DNA of 64,000 nucleotides from positions 4,712,001-4,776,000 of the forward strand of contig CP011077.1 of the NCBI GenBank assembly GCA_000963575.1, written 5' to 3'. Made by a program: the position numbers and the translations under genes. Below, in pieces: positions 8,308 through 17,330 of the stretch (within the stretch, counting starts at the first letter, position 1; the number at the start of each line of letters is the position of its first letter). The notes under the pieces are model-generated. The model did not search any database. It saw only the letters and a program-made list of their open reading frames with translations, and was not told the origin of the DNA. This stretch comes from Klebsiella michiganensis (GTDB lineage: Bacteria > Pseudomonadota > Gammaproteobacteria > Enterobacterales > Enterobacteriaceae).

Positions 8308-9396
8308 TTAAGCCTGCTGGCAATCAGCAATGGCTGATAGAACGACTTCGTGCGGTACTCCACCGCGCACTTCACTCTTCCCTATCGCCAGCGGCAGAAT
8401 CAAACGCAGCTCGCCGGCTAATACTTTTTTGTCACGCATCATGTGGGGCATATACGCGTCAGGGGACATTTCCTGCGGCCCGTTAACCGGTAACCCGGCT
8501 CGCACCAGCAGCGCGATCACGCGCTGAACTTCTGCCTCACTGAATTGACCCAGGCGCTGAGCGGTACGCGCCGCCATCACCATCCCGGCAGCCACGGCTT
8601 CGCCATGCAGCCAGTTGCCATAGCCCATTTCAGCTTCAATGGCATGGCCAAACGTATGACCCAGATTCAGTAAAGCACGTAAGCCGCTTTCTCGCTCGTC
8701 TGCGGCAACAACTTCGGCTTTCAGCTCACAACAACGACGAATGCAGTACGCCATTGCCTGACCGTCCAGCTTCAACAATGCGTCGATATTCTTTTCCAGC
8801 CAGTCAAAGAACTCGCCGTCCAGAATGATGCCGTATTTAATGACTTCTGCCAGGCCCGAAGCCAGCTCCCGCGCAGGCAAAGTCGACAGACAATCGAGAT
8901 CTACGACCACCGAAGCGGGCTGATAGAACGCGCCAATCATGTTTTTGCCGAGGGGATGGTTAACGGCCGTTTTGCCGCCAACGGAGGAGTCCACCTGCGA
9001 AAGCAGTGTGGTAGGGACCTGGATAAAACGAACCCCACGCTGATAGCTCGCTGCGGCAAAACCGGTTAAATCGCCCACAACGCCACCGCCTAAAGCAATC
9101 AAGGTAGTGTCGCGGCCGTGAGGCTTTTCCAACAGCGCCGTAAAGACGGTATCGAGCACCGCGAGGCTTTTAAACTGCTCGCCATCCGGAAGAATGACGG
9201 TATCAACTTTAACGCCTGCCTGTTCCAGAAGACCACGAACCTTGTCCAGATAGAGCGGTGCAAGGGTTTCATTGGTGACCAGCATAGTCTGGTCGCCAGC
9301 TTTCAGCGGCCAAAAGGAAGCCGGGTCATTGAATAACCCGGCGGCAATGGTAATAGGGTAACTACGTTCCCCGAGAGTGACTGTCAGCCTCTCCAT
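8308..9396 (-). CDS. aroB: 3-dehydroquinate synthase
   Basis: 362 residues. It converts DAHP to 3-dehydroquinate, the second step of the shikimate pathway, using NAD and zinc. Motifs include ALGGGVVGDLTGFAAASY (nucleotide binding, around residue 100), VPTTLLSQVDSSVGGKTAVN, and the metal-ligand GHTFGHAIEAE and LHGEAVAAGM stretches. It follows aroK after 57 bases and precedes damX by 74; aroK and aroB are neighbouring pathway genes. Confidence 0.98.
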   Translation of the reverse strand: MERLTVTLGERSYPITIAAGLFNDPASFWPLKAGDQTMLVTNETLAPLYLDKVRGLLEQAGVKVDTVILPDGEQFKSLAVLDTVFTALLEKPHGRDTTLIALGGGVVGDLTGFAAASYQRGVRFIQVPTTLLSQVDSSVGGKTAVNHPLGKNMIGAFYQPASVVVDLDCLSTLPARELASGLAEVIKYGIILDGEFFDWLEKNIDALLKLDGQAMAYCIRRCCELKAEVVAADERESGLRALLNLGHTFGHAIEAEMGYGNWLHGEAVAAGMVMAARTAQRLGQFSEAEVQRVIALLVRAGLPVNGPQEMSPDAYMPHMMRDKKVLAGELRLILPLAIGKSEVRGGVPHEVVLSAIADCQQA

Positions 9397-9453
9397 TACG
9401 CGGAGCCCACCTTATTGTTGCTTTGCCCGCAGGCGTTTCTTGATAAGCCAGAA

Positions 9454-9975
9454 TCAGTTGCTTTCCAGCATATGAATGATCTGGTTTGCGACCACTTTGG
9501 CGCTTTGATCATCGGTGCGAATCGTTACATCAGCAATCTCTTCATACAGCGGATTGCGTTCATGTGCCAGCGCTTCCAGCACTTCACGAGGTGGAGTCTC
9601 AACCTGCAGCAGCGGACGTTTTTTATCGCGCTGAGTACGTGCAAGCTGTTTCTCAATGGTGGTTTCAAGGTAAACCACTACGCCACGGGCGGAAAGACGA
9701 TTGCGGGTTTCACGAGACTTCACAGAGCCGCCACCGGTAGCCAGCACGATGCCCTGTTTTTCAGTGAGTTCGTTAATGATTTTTTCTTCGCGATCGCGGA
9801 AGCCTTCTTCGCCTTCAACGTCGAATACCCAGCCCACATCAGCTCCGGTACGTTTCTCAATCTCTTGATCAGAATCGAAAAATTCCATATTGAGTTGCTG
9901 AGCTAACTGACGCCCAATAGTGCTTTTGCCGGCACCCATAGGCCCAACCAGAAAGATATTGCGTTTCTCTGCCAT
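9454..9975 (-). CDS. aroK: Shikimate kinase I
   Basis: 173 residues. It phosphorylates shikimate at the 3-hydroxyl with ATP. The P-loop GPMGAGKS is at residues 11-18, the shikimate-binding DSDQEIE follows near residue 34, and ATGGGSV is near residue 80. First gene of the superoperon that runs through to trpS; its promoter should lie in the 319-base gap before it. Confidence 0.98.
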   Translation of the reverse strand: MAEKRNIFLVGPMGAGKSTIGRQLAQQLNMEFFDSDQEIEKRTGADVGWVFDVEGEEGFRDREEKIINELTEKQGIVLATGGGSVKSRETRNRLSARGVVVYLETTIEKQLARTQRDKKRPLLQVETPPREVLEALAHERNPLYEEIADVTIRTDDQSAKVVANQIIHMLESN

Positions 9976-10294
9976 TTTTTCGGTACTACTAAGACAATTC
10001 GTTGATGATAAACCCGCCCGGTAACAACTTGCTGCGGCGGGACATGAACTGAAACCTCATAAGCGTGAGTTCGAGAATCAGACTAAAAATTATCTCAACA
10101 CTCAAGGGGGTTTGGCAACCGAATAAATCACCAGGCGCCTGGCTCGGGACGAAAAGCGTGCGCCAGCTTTACCGGCCACAGGCTCTCAATACCCTGCCTC
10201 CCGAAACGGTACACCTTGTAAGCTAATTCCTCTCTGCCGTCAAACACCTGGGCGCTGTTTGGCAGAAAAACCCGCAGGCTGGAGCAGAAACCCC
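9976..10294. other. aroK upstream region and hofQ 3' flank, with a coding-like stretch
   Basis: The part near aroK (9976-10120) should hold the aroK promoter. The part next to hofQ (10128-10294) reads as open minus-strand sequence ending in a TGA at 10130-10128, in a different frame from hofQ. No ATG starts it; GTG 10247 would give 39 residues ending LAHAFRPEPGAW. A perfect 12-base palindrome CCAGGCGCCTGG is at 10131-10142. I see no clear terminator for hofQ. Confidence 0.4.
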
Positions 10295-11542
10295 CTAGGG
10301 CAACGCAATCAGCCTGGGTGTGATAAACACGACTAATTCCCGACGTTGGCGTTTTTTCTCGTCGTGCCGGAACAATTGGCCGATAAGTGGAATATTTCCC
10401 AGCACAGGGACGATATCCTGGGTGTCATTACTCTGCTGCTGGAAGATCCCGCCTAACGCCAGCGTCTCCCCGTCCTTCACCTCAACCTGGGTTTCAATCT
10501 CTTGCTTATCTATCGCCAGCGCTTCCCCATCTGCATGTTGGATGCTGCGCCCCGGCATATTCTGGCTGATGCGAAGCTTCAGGCGAATCGCTCCGAAGTG
10601 ACTTATGGTTGGCGTCACCTCCATACCCAGCACCGCTTCCTTAAACTCCACCGAGGTCGCTTCATTTTTCCCATTGGATACCTGGTAGGGAATTTCCGTG
10701 CCCTGTTTGATGCTGGCAGACTGTTGGTGCGCCACCAGCAAACGTGGACTGGCGATGATTTCCAGCTGCTGCTGCTGTTCAAGCGCGCTGAGCTCCAGCT
10801 CAAGCATACGGCCGTTGATTCGGCCAATATTAAACCCTACCGCCGTAGTTGCCGCTTTCGCCGCTAACTCACTTGAGACTGCGGTGGTCTGGTACAGCCC
10901 GGAGCCCGTGTCACCTGACGGGGCGCTCCACTTCACGCCGAGCTCTCGGAGCTTGTCCTGGTTAATGGTGACAATATGCGCGGACAGCTCGACCTGCCCC
11001 ATCGAAACATCCATATCTTTAATCCAGGCCGCAACACGCTTTTGCGCCTGCTGGCTGTCGCGCACTACCAGACGGTTTGTGCGCTTATCCACTGTAAGGC
11101 TGCCCCTGGGCCCAAGCAGTTTTTCTTCATTAGCTTTTATCCCCGCGGCAAGGTCGGCGACTTCAGCATAACGCGGCGTATAAACCGCCTGTACCAGCGG
11201 CTGCTCAAGCGCCTTTTGCTTACGGGCGGCCTCTTGCTGAGCGCGTCGCTGCGCCGGATCCTGTTTCTGCTGAATTTGAAGAATATTGCCCGTCCTGGAT
11301 GAAGTCAGGTTTGCCAATCTGAGTACCTGCTGGAAAGCCTGCTCCCACGACACATCAGCCAAACGTAGCGAGAGATTCCCCGTCACCCCAGGCGCAACGA
11401 TCACGTTAAAGTTTTGCTGCTCGGCCAGCGCCTGCAAAACCTGCGCAACCGGTGTGTCATCTAACGTCAAAGTGACACGATTATTCGCCCACCCCGTCAG
11501 AGGCATCAGTACCAGTACGCTTGCCACGATATGCCTTACCAT
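10295..11542 (-). CDS. hofQ: HofQ, secretin-like outer membrane porin for DNA uptake
   Basis: 415 residues, against 412 in E. coli. An N-terminal signal peptide (MVRHIVASVLVLMPLTGWA) is followed by an STN/N0-type domain (DDTPVAQVLQALAEQQNFN), an N1-type domain (TVDKRTNRLVVRD) and the C-terminal secretin domain (VGFNIGRINGRMLELELSAL through VPVLGNIPLIGQLFRHDEKK and ELVVFITPRLI). In Haemophilus the ortholog ComE forms the DNA-uptake pore; in E. coli the hof genes allow growth on DNA. A strong AGGGAGGAATC site precedes ATG 11542. It overlaps hofP by 62 bases. Confidence 0.95.
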   Translation of the reverse strand: MVRHIVASVLVLMPLTGWANNRVTLTLDDTPVAQVLQALAEQQNFNVIVAPGVTGNLSLRLADVSWEQAFQQVLRLANLTSSRTGNILQIQQKQDPAQRRAQQEAARKQKALEQPLVQAVYTPRYAEVADLAAGIKANEEKLLGPRGSLTVDKRTNRLVVRDSQQAQKRVAAWIKDMDVSMGQVELSAHIVTINQDKLRELGVKWSAPSGDTGSGLYQTTAVSSELAAKAATTAVGFNIGRINGRMLELELSALEQQQQLEIIASPRLLVAHQQSASIKQGTEIPYQVSNGKNEATSVEFKEAVLGMEVTPTISHFGAIRLKLRISQNMPGRSIQHADGEALAIDKQEIETQVEVKDGETLALGGIFQQQSNDTQDIVPVLGNIPLIGQLFRHDEKKRQRRELVVFITPRLIALP

Positions 11543-11873
11543 TGATTCCTCCCTGTATTTTCCAGTGGTAATAGCGCCCTTCGCAGACGCCGTGGAGCGT
11601 AACCCTCATCTGCCGCTCAAGAAGCGTGGTCACCTGCACATCCGGCTCAAGGAAAAAACCCTCTCTTACCCTTTGCCAGCGTTTTCCAGAGAATTTCATT
11701 AAGGCAATGCTTTCCGCAGCTCCCTTCGGGTAAAACACGCCGCGCAGCTGCCAGCTATCAAGACGCTTAAGCAGCGCCTCACAGGGTGAGACGGGCAAAA
11801 GAAACGGATTCCGCGGCAACGCCTGCAGCGACGAACTGAGCGCGGCCAGTAACATCCAGCTAGCGGCTTTCAT
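11481..11873 (-). CDS. hofP: HofP, PilP-like pilus/DNA-uptake assembly protein
   Basis: 130 residues with an N-terminal signal-like segment (MKAASWMLLAALSSSLQA) and a short domain containing LDSWQLRGVFYPKG and SIALMKFSGKRWQRVREGFFL, which looks like the beta domain of PilP proteins linking the inner-membrane complex to the secretin. It overlaps hofO by 14 bases and hofQ by 62. Assignment rests on gene order as well as on weak sequence similarity, since Hof proteins diverge fast. Confidence 0.88.
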   Translation of the reverse strand: MKAASWMLLAALSSSLQALPRNPFLLPVSPCEALLKRLDSWQLRGVFYPKGAAESIALMKFSGKRWQRVREGFFLEPDVQVTTLLERQMRVTLHGVCEGRYYHWKIQGGINGKAYRGKRTGTDASDGVGE

Positions 11874-12336
11874 CGCTAAGCGCCAGAGTGACCACTGCCC
11901 GCACCTGCCCCCCGGCTTCGCTCAAGATAAAGGCCGACAAACTCAGGCTCTCATAGCTGGCCAGTTCCCTAAAAAGCGGCGGCACCCTGGGCCAGGGAAG
12001 CAGCATTTCCAACACAGAATGTCGCGGATCGGGCTGCCACTTTACTAACCTTCCTCCGGACCGTTTTACCGCAGCCATGGCGGAAAATAACGCCAGAGGA
12101 ACGGTATCCGGCAGCGGCTCTGGTTTCGGCAAGCCGGCGATTTGCCGCTGCAGGGACAGCACTTGCTGCCAGCGTTGCTGGTTGTGCTGTTCATGCGCCC
12201 GCAACTGTTGCCGCAGAGGCCAAATCCACAGCCAGAAACAGAATAGTGCGAGGGCAAACAGGCAACCCAGCAGGCTCATCACCCTGTATGCGGCATGCCC
12301 TTCAATGAGGCGCCCCAGGTTATTCAGCATGTTCAC
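11860..12336 (-). CDS. hofO: HofO, PilO-like inner membrane protein
   Basis: 158 residues: a short cytoplasmic N-terminus, one membrane helix (VMSLLGCLFALALFCFWLWI, about 19-38), a coiled-coil-like stretch rich in Gln, His and Arg (40-70), and a small periplasmic domain. This is the PilO plan; PilO pairs with PilN. It overlaps hofN by 17 bases and hofP by 14, typical of a tightly coupled operon. Confidence 0.88.
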   Translation of the reverse strand: MNMLNNLGRLIEGHAAYRVMSLLGCLFALALFCFWLWIWPLRQQLRAHEQHNQQRWQQVLSLQRQIAGLPKPEPLPDTVPLALFSAMAAVKRSGGRLVKWQPDPRHSVLEMLLPWPRVPPLFRELASYESLSLSAFILSEAGGQVRAVVTLALSDESR

Positions 12337-12868
12337 TCCCCGGGGGATTCAAGGTGAATGTAAAGACCAGGCCTTTGTGCTTTTCATCACGCAGCTCACC
12401 GGGCTGGACCTGAAACGCGCCCGGTAAATCGGCCAGAGCAGCCTCAAACTGCTCCAGTTCTCGTGCATCTCCCGCAACGCCAGAGACGATTGCGCTTCCG
12501 TTCTGCCAGCTAACGCTCTGCAGCCAGCTATTTTCTGGCAACCGTAGAGCCAGCACATTCAGCACATTTTCCCAGCGTGAAATGTTGCCTCTTCGCATCG
12601 CCTCCGCCTGCAATATCGCCAGCCGATGCTGACTCTCTTTCAACTCCGATTGCTGGTGCGATAACAGCGCCTTCAGGGCGGATTCCTGCACCTCAACCCC
12701 GGCGGCCTGAGCCTGTTGACCATGTACTTGCATGGCGAGAAGCTGGGCCCAAAGCAGCATCAGCCCCGTCATCAAAAGCACACCAGACAGCAGAGTGCAG
12801 CCCCAGAGTTTTAGCCGATGGCGACGTCTCAGCGGCCGCCACGGCAGGAGGTTAATCAGCGGTATCAT
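12320..12868 (-). CDS. hofN: HofN, PilN-like inner membrane protein
   Basis: 182 residues. The first residues, MIPLINLLPWRPLRRRHR, carry the INLLPWR motif by which PilN binds PilM. Then comes one membrane helix (LWGCTLLSGVLLMTGLMLLW, about 21-44), a predicted coiled coil (50-95) and a periplasmic ferredoxin-like domain with ENSWLQSVSWQNGSAIVSG. It overlaps hofM by 4 bases and hofO by 17. Confidence 0.92.
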   Translation of the reverse strand: MIPLINLLPWRPLRRRHRLKLWGCTLLSGVLLMTGLMLLWAQLLAMQVHGQQAQAAGVEVQESALKALLSHQQSELKESQHRLAILQAEAMRRGNISRWENVLNVLALRLPENSWLQSVSWQNGSAIVSGVAGDARELEQFEAALADLPGAFQVQPGELRDEKHKGLVFTFTLNPPGSEHAE

Positions 12869-13683
12869 TCGCGCTCTGGCCCCAAGGCTAGCCCCAAAGC
12901 GAGCGTGTAAAGCCCACCGTGACGCGGCAGAGGCGGCTGCTGGCGGACAATGGGTTGCCAGGCATTCAGTCTTTCTGTCCCGGCAGGCCTGGAGCCTTCA
13001 ACCTCGGCGTGACTAAAGGCCACTTCGCAGGCGTTAACCTCCAGTTGCTGACAAAGGGTTGGGAAATCCACTGTCTGCCGTTTATCCACCCAGCCGGAGC
13101 GTCCGGGGTTTTGCACTGAAGCCCACAGCCAGTAGCCCCGCTCTTCATGAACCAGACAGCGGCAATGTGTGGGGTAACAACCCTGTGGCAAGGCACTTAG
13201 AATTTTGTCTCCCGGCGTTATCGTTCGGGGAAAAAGCTTGATGCTGGCAAAAATGGCCTGCAGTGCAGCGATATCCGCCTGTTTCGCCGCCGTCACGCAA
13301 AATGACGAATCGCCCCCCAGATAGTCGTAGCAGAGTTGCTCCGTGGGCATTTGCAGCTGGCGAGCCGTTGCACCCGCGATATACTTTTCTTGGGCTGATT
13401 CCTGTAACCGCCGTGGAGGTCTGGGGACCTGGCGTTGCAAAGCCCGCTGTGCAGGAAAACCAACCCGCAGATGGTGACGCACGGGGATTTCTTTACGCCA
13501 GGCGGTAAGCGCCTCGCGCAGCGTGTCGGGTTCGGGTAACATGCCATCCGCAAGTGTCTGTTTCGGGAAAGGTAAATACCACCAATGGCGCAACTGCCAC
13601 CCTTGCCGGTGCCACTGTACCGCTGCGGCACGCACGCCCTCCGCCTGGATATCCAGGCCAATCCGCCAACCAGGAAACATCAT
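12865..13683 (-). CDS. hofM: HofM, PilM-like actin-fold protein
   Basis: 272 residues. The start MMFPGWRIGLDIQAEGVRAAAVQW resembles the first phosphate-binding strand pair of PilM/FtsA-like ATPases (GLDI followed by VRAAAV). The family member sits on the cytoplasmic face and binds the HofN tail. First gene of hofMNOPQ, divergent from mrcA across 139 bases. I looked for a CRP-S competence site there and did not see one. Confidence 0.92.
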   Translation of the reverse strand: MMFPGWRIGLDIQAEGVRAAAVQWHRQGWQLRHWWYLPFPKQTLADGMLPEPDTLREALTAWRKEIPVRHHLRVGFPAQRALQRQVPRPPRRLQESAQEKYIAGATARQLQMPTEQLCYDYLGGDSSFCVTAAKQADIAALQAIFASIKLFPRTITPGDKILSALPQGCYPTHCRCLVHEERGYWLWASVQNPGRSGWVDKRQTVDFPTLCQQLEVNACEVAFSHAEVEGSRPAGTERLNAWQPIVRQQPPLPRHGGLYTLALGLALGPERE

Positions 13684-13822
13684 GGTTTCGATCTCCTTAT
13701 CCGGATGATGAACAGCCCTGACCCCGAAACATTAACGGGTATATCAAAGCTCCTGGCTTGCCTTTATACTACCGCGCGGTTGTTTAGAAACTGCCCAATT
13801 GAAACCTGATGGGAAATTTAAG

Positions 13823-16375
13823 GTGAAGTTCGTAAAGTATTTATTAATCCTTGCAGTCTGTTGCGTTCTGCTGGGAGCTGGCTCGATTTACGGTTTATAC
13901 AAATATATTGAGCCCCAGCTGCCCGACGTGGCGACATTAAGAGATGTGCGACTGCAGATTCCAATGCAGGTTTACAGCGCTGACGGCGAGCTAATTGCTC
14001 AGTACGGCGAAAAACGCCGTATTCCACTGACCCTGAACCAGATCCCCCCGGTGATGGTAAAAGCGTTTATCGCGACAGAAGACAGCCGCTTTTACGAGCA
14101 CCACGGCGTTGACCCGGTGGGCATCTTCCGTGCTGCAAGCGTGGCGCTGTTCTCTGGCCATGCCTCTCAGGGCGCGAGCACCATCACGCAGCAGCTGGCA
14201 CGTAACTTCTTCCTGAGCCCGGAACGCACCCTGATGCGTAAAATTAAGGAAGCGTTTCTTGCGGTTCGCATCGAACAGATGCTGAACAAAGATGAGATCC
14301 TCGAGCTCTACCTGAACAAAATCTACCTTGGCTACCGCGCCTATGGCGTCGGTGCCGCCGCTCAGGTTTACTTCGGCAAAACGGTCGATCAACTGACCCT
14401 GAGCGAGATTGCGGTGATTGCCGGGCTGCCTAAAGCGCCGTCAACCTTTAACCCGCTGTACTCCATGGATCGTTCAACGGCGCGCCGCAACGTTGTGCTG
14501 TCGCGAATGCTGAGCGAAGGTTACATCAGCCAAAGCCAGTACGACGAAGCGCGCAACCAGCCGATTGACGCCAGCTACCACACCCCTGAAATTGCCTTCT
14601 CCGCCCCATACCTCTCAGAGCTGGTGCGCCAGGACATGGTCGCCCGCTACGGCGACAAAGCCTACGAAGATGGCTACAAGGTTTACACCACGCTGAGCCG
14701 TAAAATTCAGCAAGGTGCCCAGGATGCCGTTCGCAACAACGTCATGGCCTACGATATGCGCCATGGCTACCGCGGCCCGTCTAACGTGCTTTGGAAAGTG
14801 GGTGAAAGCGCCTGGGATAAGAAAAAAATCACCGATTCGCTGAAAAACCTCCCGGTCTATGGCCCATTGTTCCCGGCAGTTGTGACTCGCGCCGTGCCTG
14901 ATGAAGCAACGGTGATGCTGGCTGACGGCAGCTCCGTTTCCCTGGGTATGGAAGGCATGCGTTGGGCACGCCCGTACCGCTCCGACACCGCGCAAGGCGC
15001 GACGCCACGCAAAGTCACCGATGTGGTGCAGGCTGGCCAGCAGATTTGGGTTCGCAAGGTGGATGATGCCTGGTGGCTTAGCCAGGTGCCTGACGTTAAC
15101 TCCGCGCTGGTTTCGCTCAATCCGCATGATGGCGCCGTGCTGGCGCTGGTCGGCGGCTTTGACTTTAACCAAAGCAAATTCAACCGCGCGACCCAGGCGC
15201 TGCGCCAGGTAGGTTCAAACATCAAACCTTTCCTGTATACCGCCGCAATGGATAAAGGCCTGACGCTGGCGAGCATTCTTAATGACGTGCCTATTTCACG
15301 CTGGGATGCCGGGGCAGGCTCCGACTGGCGGCCGAAGAACTCTCCGGCACAATATGCCGGACCGATCCGTCTGCGTCAGGGGCTGGGCGAGTCCAAGAAC
15401 GTGGTGATGGTCCGCGCGATGCGGGCGATGGGCGTAGATTATGCCGCAGAATATTTACAGCGCTTTGGCTTCCCGGCGGCGAACATTGTTCACACCGAAT
15501 CACTGGCACTGGGCTCCGCTTCATTTACGCCAATGCAGGTTGCCCGCGGCTACTCCGTCATGGCAAACGGCGGCTTCCTGGTTGACCCTTACTACATCAC
15601 CAAAATTGTCGATGATGCTGGGAATACCGTGTTTGAGGCGAAGCCTAAAGTCGCCTGCGCCAGCTGCGATATTCCGGTTATCTACGGCGACACGCCGAAA
15701 TCTACGGTACTGGAAAACCAGGACGTAGAGGACGTTGCCGTCTCGCAAACGCCGCAAAACAGCAGCGTGCCTATGCCACAGCTGGAGCAAGCCAACAGCG
15801 CTCTGGTGGCGAAAGCTCAGGGCGAGGAATATGCCCCGCATGTGATCAACACGCCGCTCTCCTTCCTGATCAAAAGCGCGCTTAACAGCAACATTTATGG
15901 CGAGCCAGGCTGGCAGGGAACCGGCTGGCGCGCGGGCCGCGATTTGAAACGCCGGGATATCGGCGGCAAAACCGGGACGACCAACAGTTCAAAAGATGCC
16001 TGGTTCTCCGGCTACGGTCCAGGGGTTGTGACTTCAGTCTGGATTGGGTTCGACGATCATCGCCGCGACCTGGGCCGCACTACCGCTTCGGGCGCGATTA
16101 AAGATCAAATCTCCGGCTATGAAGGGGGGGCGAAGAGCGCCCAGCCAGCCTGGGATGATTTCATGAAAATCGCGCTGGCAGGTGTGCCAGAAGATCCGAT
16201 GACGCCGCCGCCAGGTATCGTCACCGTCAATATTGACCGGAGTACCGGCCAGTTAGCCAACGGCGGCAACAGTCGTGAAGAGTATTTCATCGAAGGCACG
16301 CAGCCTACGCAGCAGGCCGTGCATGAAGTAGGCACGACGCTTATCGATAACGGGGAAGAGCACGAGTTGTTCTAA
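13823..16375 (+). CDS. mrcA: Penicillin-binding protein 1A (bifunctional peptidoglycan synthase)
   Basis: 850 residues from GTG 13823, the E. coli length; a TTG at 13799 would add eight residues with no match to the family. One N-terminal membrane anchor (YLLILAVCCVLLGAGSIYGL) is followed by a GT51 transglycosylase domain with EDSRFYEHHG and GASTITQQLARN, an OB-like insert, and a transpeptidase domain with SNIK (Ser-x-x-Lys), SKN in LGESKNVVM, and GKTGTTNSSKD. It builds and cross-links the wall from the periplasmic side. TATACT at about 13766 is a plausible -10 element. Confidence 0.98.
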   Translation: MKFVKYLLILAVCCVLLGAGSIYGLYKYIEPQLPDVATLRDVRLQIPMQVYSADGELIAQYGEKRRIPLTLNQIPPVMVKAFIATEDSRFYEHHGVDPVGIFRAASVALFSGHASQGASTITQQLARNFFLSPERTLMRKIKEAFLAVRIEQMLNKDEILELYLNKIYLGYRAYGVGAAAQVYFGKTVDQLTLSEIAVIAGLPKAPSTFNPLYSMDRSTARRNVVLSRMLSEGYISQSQYDEARNQPIDASYHTPEIAFSAPYLSELVRQDMVARYGDKAYEDGYKVYTTLSRKIQQGAQDAVRNNVMAYDMRHGYRGPSNVLWKVGESAWDKKKITDSLKNLPVYGPLFPAVVTRAVPDEATVMLADGSSVSLGMEGMRWARPYRSDTAQGATPRKVTDVVQAGQQIWVRKVDDAWWLSQVPDVNSALVSLNPHDGAVLALVGGFDFNQSKFNRATQALRQVGSNIKPFLYTAAMDKGLTLASILNDVPISRWDAGAGSDWRPKNSPAQYAGPIRLRQGLGESKNVVMVRAMRAMGVDYAAEYLQRFGFPAANIVHTESLALGSASFTPMQVARGYSVMANGGFLVDPYYITKIVDDAGNTVFEAKPKVACASCDIPVIYGDTPKSTVLENQDVEDVAVSQTPQNSSVPMPQLEQANSALVAKAQGEEYAPHVINTPLSFLIKSALNSNIYGEPGWQGTGWRAGRDLKRRDIGGKTGTTNSSKDAWFSGYGPGVVTSVWIGFDDHRRDLGRTTASGAIKDQISGYEGGAKSAQPAWDDFMKIALAGVPEDPMTPPPGIVTVNIDRSTGQLANGGNSREEYFIEGTQPTQQAVHEVGTTLIDNGEEHELF

Positions 16376-16391
16376 CCTGAGCCAAAATAAC

Positions 16392-16418
16392 AAAGGGCCG
16401 CTAAGCGGCCCTTTTTAT
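16392..16418. terminator. Terminator between convergent mrcA and nudE
   Basis: A perfect 10-base stem AAAGGGCCGC / GCGGCCCTTT with a TAA loop (16392-16414), then TTTT on the plus strand. The other side is A-rich, so it may work in both directions. Confidence 0.9.
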
Positions 16419-16434
16419 TCTTTTGCAGTCAGAT

Positions 16435-16995
16435 TTACAGCCTGCCCTGCTGTCTTAACCATTCCCGAACCAGGAACAAAGCGCTGACGTTACGCGCCTC
16501 GCTGAAATCATCTTCATTGAGCAAATCCATCATTTTCGCCAGTGGCCAACGCACCTGCGGCAGCTCTTCCGGCTCATCGCCTTCCAGGGATTCGGGATAC
16601 AGACCTTCCGCAATCACGATGTTCATTTTGCTGGAGAAATAGGACGGTGCCATCGTCAGCTGTTTCAGAAACGTTAGCTGATTCGCGCCAAAGCCCACTT
16701 CTTCTTTCAGCTCACGGTTCGCCGCCTCAAATACCGTTTCGCCCGGGTCGATCAACCCTTTAGAGAACCCCAGCTCATAGGATTCTGTGCCTACAGCGTA
16801 TTCACGGATTAAGATCAGATGGTTGTCAACAATAGGCACGATCATCACCGCCTCACGGGAAGACGGTTTCATTCGTTCGTAGACGCGGCGAACGCCATTG
16901 CTAAATTCCAGATCCACCGTTTCGACATTAAACAACCGCGAACGCGCCACGGTTTCTACATGTAAAATCGTTGGTTTTGTTAGTGATTTGCTCAT
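16435..16995 (-). CDS. nudE: NudE, ADP-sugar/NAD-type Nudix hydrolase
   Basis: 186 residues, as in E. coli. Nudix enzymes cleave nucleoside diphosphates linked to another moiety; NudE prefers ADP-ribose, NADH and Ap3A. The Nudix box is GLIDPGETVFEAANRELKEE followed by VGF, with all the conserved Glu residues. It converges with mrcA across a terminator and diverges from igaA. Confidence 0.97.
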   Translation of the reverse strand: MSKSLTKPTILHVETVARSRLFNVETVDLEFSNGVRRVYERMKPSSREAVMIVPIVDNHLILIREYAVGTESYELGFSKGLIDPGETVFEAANRELKEEVGFGANQLTFLKQLTMAPSYFSSKMNIVIAEGLYPESLEGDEPEELPQVRWPLAKMMDLLNEDDFSEARNVSALFLVREWLRQQGRL

Positions 16996-17330
16996 GTGGC
17001 CGGGATCAACAGTGAAAGAGGTAAGTTATTGTGCGGCATGCCGCACATATCGTGCAACGAGCATTGGCTATTATTTACATTTTTGTAACGTACATTCGCC
17101 CAAAACACGTAATGCGTCCCCCTGTCAAGGCAGGTACTATTGAATAGGAATTTACTTGTATTTCAGACGAAGTCGCTTTGCTAACATTGTGTTACTGTAG
17201 GTTGGTCGCCTTAAAAATAGCTCAAGTTTGCAGCTTTACCTGCCGATAATGACTTCTGACTTCTTAACCATTTGAAAGGCCGATCTTTTGCCGAGTTTGA
17301 TGAAAAAGACGATTGTTTGATGGGGAAAGC
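16996..17330. other. Divergent nudE/igaA intergenic region with a 16-base palindrome
   Basis: This 335-base gap must hold promoters for both genes. A perfect palindrome GTGCGGCATGCCGCAC lies at 17031-17046, 35 bases before the nudE start, on a background that is otherwise AT-rich. I see no open frame of note and no riboswitch-like structure. Confidence 0.4.

Noticed and set aside
13684..13822. CRP-S (competence-type CRP/Sxy) site before hofM
   Set aside because: I looked for TGCGA-N6-TCGCA in both strands of this gap and did not find a convincing copy.
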